From: Cymbidium sinense
Lineage: Eukaryota > Streptophyta > Magnoliopsida > Asparagales > Orchidaceae
Assembly (NCBI GenBank): GCA_021442155.1
Contig: CM038221.1
Span: 43,533,648-43,597,647 of the forward strand
Direction: 5' to 3'
Length of the DNA: 64,000 bases
Numbering within the stretch: the stretch's first letter is position 1; every line of letters starts with the position of its first letter. The notes beneath the pieces were generated by a model that did not search any database, was not told the origin of the DNA, and was given only the letters and a program-made list of their open reading frames with translations. This document shows, piece after piece, positions 60,451 through 64,000 of the stretch. The translations under genes and the position numbers were made by a program.

Positions 60451-61100
60451 AAGGTGAAATAAACTTTTTTGACTAGTCCTGTGCATTTATGTGTATATGT
60501 CCTTTGTCAATTGGAAAGCTCTAAGATTTAAAATATAAGGGTAGTGCATTGACACTAAAATTCAGCACCTAAGCACTGCTAGCCTATAGGACATAAGCTT
60601 AAGACCTAAGGGCTTGACATTGTGGTGCTTAGTATATGTTAAAATAGAATATAAATGCTTTAATATTGTCCATTAAATGTCTATTTTAAGAATACAACAC
60701 CACAACAGGGTATAAGCACTACTATGAGATCTAAGTTCCATTTTTTTCTAGGATGCTATGCCTCAGATGGAATATTAGCACACATGCTATTTCATTAAAA
60801 GCCTTTTTTGGAAAAATTTAAAACTTTTGGTGGCATAACACCATATAATCTGATCTTTATAACTTTTTTAATGCATCAAGACTCTTCTCTCTGCATCTAA
60901 GATCAATAGAATGAGGGTTTCATTTCAAACTAGAACTAAGTTTGTCGGTAGAATAGACTTCTAGACATGACACGATGGTGTTGTGATAATGGTGTCTATA
61001 TTAAGTTTGTCAAAATGCTTTATTTTCTCTCTTTTCTCTTTTTGTATGCAAACATTTTTTCTCTCTTTCTCTTTTTTTGTATGCAAACATTTTTACTCAA
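60451..61100 (+). other. Remainder of the split Met-tRNA-primed element
   Basis: GCGC/GTGCT words (60,540-60,640: 'CAGCACCTAAGCACTGC', 'CATTGTGGTGCTTAG') and a segment near 60,885 that resembles 48,000-48,070 show that it continues the element cut at 53,571. A ~38-base polypyrimidine unit ending 'TTGTATGCAAACATTTTT' is duplicated at 61,028-61,096. No gene is recognised. Confidence 0.5.
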
Positions 61101-62669
61101 TTCTAATGAAAAATTAAAATAATTTTATTAAATCGTCATGCCACACATTCTCTTTTTTTTTTATAATAAGAAGTAAACCTTACATTTTTTCAACAAAAAA
61201 ATATATGTTTAGTAATTTTTAAATTTTTAATTATAATTTCATAAAACATTAAAATTGATTTAGCTGATGGTAGTTATTGGTGAGTTAACTTTGAAGTCCA
61301 TGTCAAGATCATAGATGTTTATTCATATAATCCTCTTCTTACTTGAACTCACATCTTTTCTCCTTCATAAAATTAACCCTTGAATTCTCATATATGATTC
61401 TAAGAAACTTATTTGCTCTTATTTTTGGGACATTGATTGTGATTTTATTCACCTCTTTTATATCTTTCTTCTTAACAACATCTTCATCAATAATAATATC
61501 TTGAGAGTGAATTCAACCTCTTCTTATGCCAATGTATGATACATCCTACTTGAGGTTAATGTCTATCTTATTATCGATAACCATTGATGTTGTTCCTTAG
61601 CATGTATTTTCTCTTATTGTTGTGCTTGAATATGATAGAAACAACTTATTTTATGTTGCAAACTTAAAGCTTGTAAATGATGAAAACTATTAAGTGTTGC
61701 AGATAACAAAGGCTCACCACAAAGTTTTATTTGTTTTCCTTGTCATTGAATTAAATACATAAAACTTTATAATTATGCAAAATAAGTCCTAATATTAAAA
61801 TCAAGAAAGTAAAGAAAAATTAGAGCAAGAGTGCAACAAAAGCACCAATTGATACATTCTATTTAAAGAATTATAGTATTCAGTAGAAGAACATTAGCAA
61901 TTAGAGGAACATCTATTTAAAGATTAATGATAGCTTATAATAAATGTAACTTCATGGAGGTTAGTGAACACATAAAATAATTTCTTTAGCTTAACCTCAA
62001 TAAATTTGTTGAAAATGAAACATAAATCATGCTTGAACTTGCATAAACTTATTTATATAAAAAAAATATGTAAAAAATAAATAATTTTTAAATATAACAA
62101 TAAAATTTTATACAAGAGTAATGGCCGATCTAACCAACAACTCAAGAGATTAGTGAAATTTTATTTTCAACAAGAAACTATTCTTTTGAGAACAAAGAAC
62201 TACTTTTTTTATTTGTACACAAGAAAATAAATATCTACCAGAAAATAGCAAGCAAATTAAACCACCTGAATATATATAGTTCAACCGATTATGACACATG
62301 TTTTCCAATGGATAAATGCTGCTAGAAATTCATTGAAAAATGGAAAATTTGATTCGATGAATTTTTTTAATAACTACTTTTCTCTATAGTAACTTGATGA
62401 ATCAATTCAACAAATTCAATTACGAACTAATCCTTCAATCAATTCAATCCAAATACAATAATCTTTTCTCCATAAAATCGATCAAAATTGGTGATTAAAC
62501 TATTAAATTAGATTAAATTTTTGAATAACTCACTATTTTAATATTGATCAAATTTGGTCTTCTAGATTTTGATTTAAGAAAGTAGAAATTAAGAAATTAA
62601 ATTAAAAATAAAAACATAACTAAATAATATATCCTAAAATTTTTATTTATAATTGATATATAATTAATA
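61101..62669. other. AT-rich DNA without recognised gene
   Basis: Long AT-rich stretch with poly-T and poly-A runs. I see no open frame of note, no RNA gene and no clear repeat. Confidence 0.5.
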
Positions 62670-62982
62670 TGTCACTGAAAATTCTACTAGTCGAAGCACG
62701 AATCTTGATGTCGAAAGCAATCTGATTCTGAGTCAAGACCAACCTAGATCAGGCACTTAAAATATAATTGAAAACTTTGTGTTATCAGTCAGCTCCTAAA
62801 TCTGGAGTGTTTATAGTCAAATCGAGCGTCTTGACGAGCCAGATCTAACAAGCCTAAGATCTCCTAATTCTAACTTCATTTGAGCATTCAAATACTTAAA
62901 ATACATCAGATGATCGAATGAATTATTTCGAGCCGTCTGATGGAGTGGTTTGGATTTTGCCTGTAGTGTCACTCACATAATC

Positions 62983-62990
62983 TATAAATA
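62983..62990 (+). promoter_or_regulatory. TATA box of the LTR promoter
   Basis: TATAAATA, followed at once by 'GCCCCTCAT'. It lies about 310 bases into the LTR and before the likely transcribed part, as expected for the U3/R border. Confidence 0.75.
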
Positions 62991-62991
62991 G

Positions 62992-63014
62992 CCCCTCATT
63001 TTTCATATGAGGGG
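62992..63014 (+). promoter_or_regulatory. Hairpin just after the TATA box
   Basis: Arm CCCCTCAT (62,992-62,999) and arm ATGAGGGG (63,007-63,014) enclose seven bases. Given the TATA position it would lie around the transcription start, or in the first bases of the RNA. Confidence 0.6.
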
Positions 63015-63069
63015 AAGCCCAAACTAAAGAGAAGAGAGAGCTCTAAAGCTTGAAAATCCTCTAAGCATA

Positions 63070-63430
63070 ATCATTACCACTGACGGCCACCGACACTGCC
63101 GACCACCAACCACCGGCCATCGACGCCCACCACTACCGGTCCTCATCGTTATCAACCACCGTCATCGGTAATCACCGCCGACCACCGACGCTGGCCATCA
63201 TCGCTGGTCATCACCGCCGACCACCGCCGGCATCGCGCTGACATGCTACCGGCTACCGCCATCGATAATCGCGCCGCTACACCATCGCCGCCGCCGCTGC
63301 CAACCACCACCATTGATCATCATCATCGACCACCGTTGTAGTCACCGCCGCTGACCATTATCGCACCGCCGGCATCATCGGCTATCACTACCATCACTGC
63401 CACCGCTGACGCCACCACCGCCGTTTCACC
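63070..63430 (+). repeat. GC-rich ACC/GCC triplet tract in the LTR
   Basis: Imperfect repetition of 'CCACCGCCGACCACCG' and 'CATCATCG' like units. It is simple-sequence-like; no single frame is open throughout. It would lie in the 5' part of the element RNA. Confidence 0.8.
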
Positions 63431-63708
63431 ATCATCAATCGCACCAAGATTTACATATAATCATCGCATATTTTACTTGATTCCCAGAGGTTTCTCATAT
63501 ACAATTTCATTATCGAAAAATTGTAATTTCTAAAAACATACATAGTGGAAGATTTTACTGGCGTAGTTTTTCCTCTTCGGTTTTCTACATACAAATCCCG
63601 GAGTTTCTTTTTCATTCTTCAAATATATGTATGTGTGCTGGATTTCATAATAAATCTAAGGCGTAAACTTTTATTCTACCCTAACTGGTTTTCTATCACA
63701 CAACAGTT

Positions 63709-63726
63709 TGACACCGTCTGCGGGAA
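63709..63726 (+). other. Primer-binding site of the second Tat element
   Basis: TGACACCGTCTGCGGGAA matches the TGGCGCCGTCTGTGGGAA site common next to plant Tat-type LTRs, with G-to-A and T-to-C changes. It is different from the site of the giant element. Confidence 0.8.
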
Positions 63727-63765
63727 GTAAACCCCACAATTGCAATCTTTGTGAACACGTGCAAT

Positions 63766-63960
63766 ATGACCAACAGGCACAATACTCACAACAACGGAGC
63801 CTCCCGCTCCAACTCTCGCCACTCTCGAAACCAATCCTTGAACCAAGGAAGCCAAGCTTCTGCCTCACTTCGGCATGACCGTATCGGTGAAGGTGCAACA
63901 GAAATATCTCTAGAAGATCATGTACGCCAAATGAAAGAGTCTCAAAATGAGATAATCTGA
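63766..63960 (+). pseudogene. Gag N-terminus of the second Tat element, early stop
   Basis: The first ATG after the primer site (63,766) opens a chain rich in Asn, Ser, Arg and His: 'MTNRHNTHNNGASRSNSRHS', 'NQGSQASASLRHD', then 'LEDHVRQMKESQNEII' which begins a coiled coil. The frame ends at TGA (63,958-63,960), but downstream the same frame continues with 'LLQET', so this stop looks like a CGA (Arg) to TGA change. The N-terminal low-complexity region followed by a coiled coil is usual for Tat gag. The capsid domain would lie beyond the window. An upstream GTG at 63,751 is in frame but ATG is the likelier start. Confidence 0.65.
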
Positions 63961-64000
63961 CTTTTACAAGAAACCTGGTAAATACATCTTCCCAAGATCG

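Larger units (their letters stand above)
62670..63705 (+). repeat. 5' LTR of the second Tat element
   Basis: It runs from 'TGTCACTG' to 'CACACAACA', three bases before the primer site. The first third is ordinary, with a TATA box at 62,983. From 63,070 to 63,430 it is a GC-rich zone of ACC, GCC and CATC triplets, unlike anything else in this window. The last 270 bases return to AT-rich. Confidence 0.7.
62670..64000 (+). mobile_element. Second Tat-type LTR retrotransposon, 5' end only
   Basis: A 1.04-kb LTR with TATA box, a primer site of the Tat type, and the beginning of gag follow one another on the plus strand. The element runs out of the window. The LTR start 'TGTCACTGAAAATTC' is set by the TG and by a wording familiar from Tat-like plant LTRs; a 3' LTR would be needed to confirm it. 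Confidence 0.75.

Noticed and set aside
63070..63430. GC-rich tract as exon or CpG island of a host gene
   Set aside because: It lies between a TATA box and a primer site inside an LTR, is made of simple triplets, and has no long open frame.
1..64000. Host genes, tRNA or rRNA genes
   Set aside because: I looked for splice-like gene structure, tRNA cloverleaf boxes and rRNA stretches and saw none that I could support.

Overview
The window is repeat-rich nuclear DNA of a flowering plant, AT-rich and without a recognisable host gene. Everything that can be named is transposable-element sequence, mainly Ty3/gypsy LTR retrotransposons: a Tekay-type chromovirus fragment, a very large Tat/Ogre-type element with two RNase H domains, a second Tat element that begins near the right end, and a non-autonomous family with a Met-tRNA primer site. 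The species cannot be fixed from this; abundant Tekay and giant Tat elements suggest a large-genome angiosperm. All coding remnants carry stops or frameshifts, often of the C-to-T / G-to-A kind expected in methylated plant repeats.

Layout. 1-3,245: eroded end of a giant LTR (+). 3,250-6,860: Tekay-type gag-pol relic (-). 7,469-41,979: one giant Tat element (-), read from right to left as 5' LTR (34,484-41,979), primer-binding site (34,457-34,475), a leader packed with hairpin repeats (32,160-34,360), pre-protease region (31,250-32,100), protease, RG-rich linker, reverse transcriptase (28,520-29,700), RNase H, second (archaeal-like) RNase H, integrase (18,802-20,000), a 3.7-kb 3' untranslated region with about 310-bp tandem repeats, and 3' LTR (7,469-15,103). 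A further giant LTR of related sequence (20,985-28,519, opposite orientation) sits inside the RNase H gene. 41,980-43,240: AT-rich filler with a perfect 59-bp duplication. 43,240-44,290: another giant-LTR fragment. 44,942-53,570: LTR element with a Met-tRNA primer site, a plant-transposon-protein-like pseudogene and a possible inserted DNA transposon, followed by a second LTR of the family. 53,571-60,450: a giant solo LTR (-) splitting that second copy. 60,451-62,669: remainder of the split copy and AT-rich DNA. 62,670-64,000: 5' LTR, primer site and gag start of a fresh Tat element (+), cut by the window edge.

The most interesting structure is the hairpin array at 32,160-34,360: about twenty units, 80-110 bases apart, share a nearly constant ten-base loop while the two stem arms change together from unit to unit. 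It lies between the primer site and the protease region, where gag would be expected, and no gag was found. The giant LTRs (about 6.9-7.6 kb) also share an ancient cryptic tandem array of about 150 bp and a GC-rich core with a strong hairpin.
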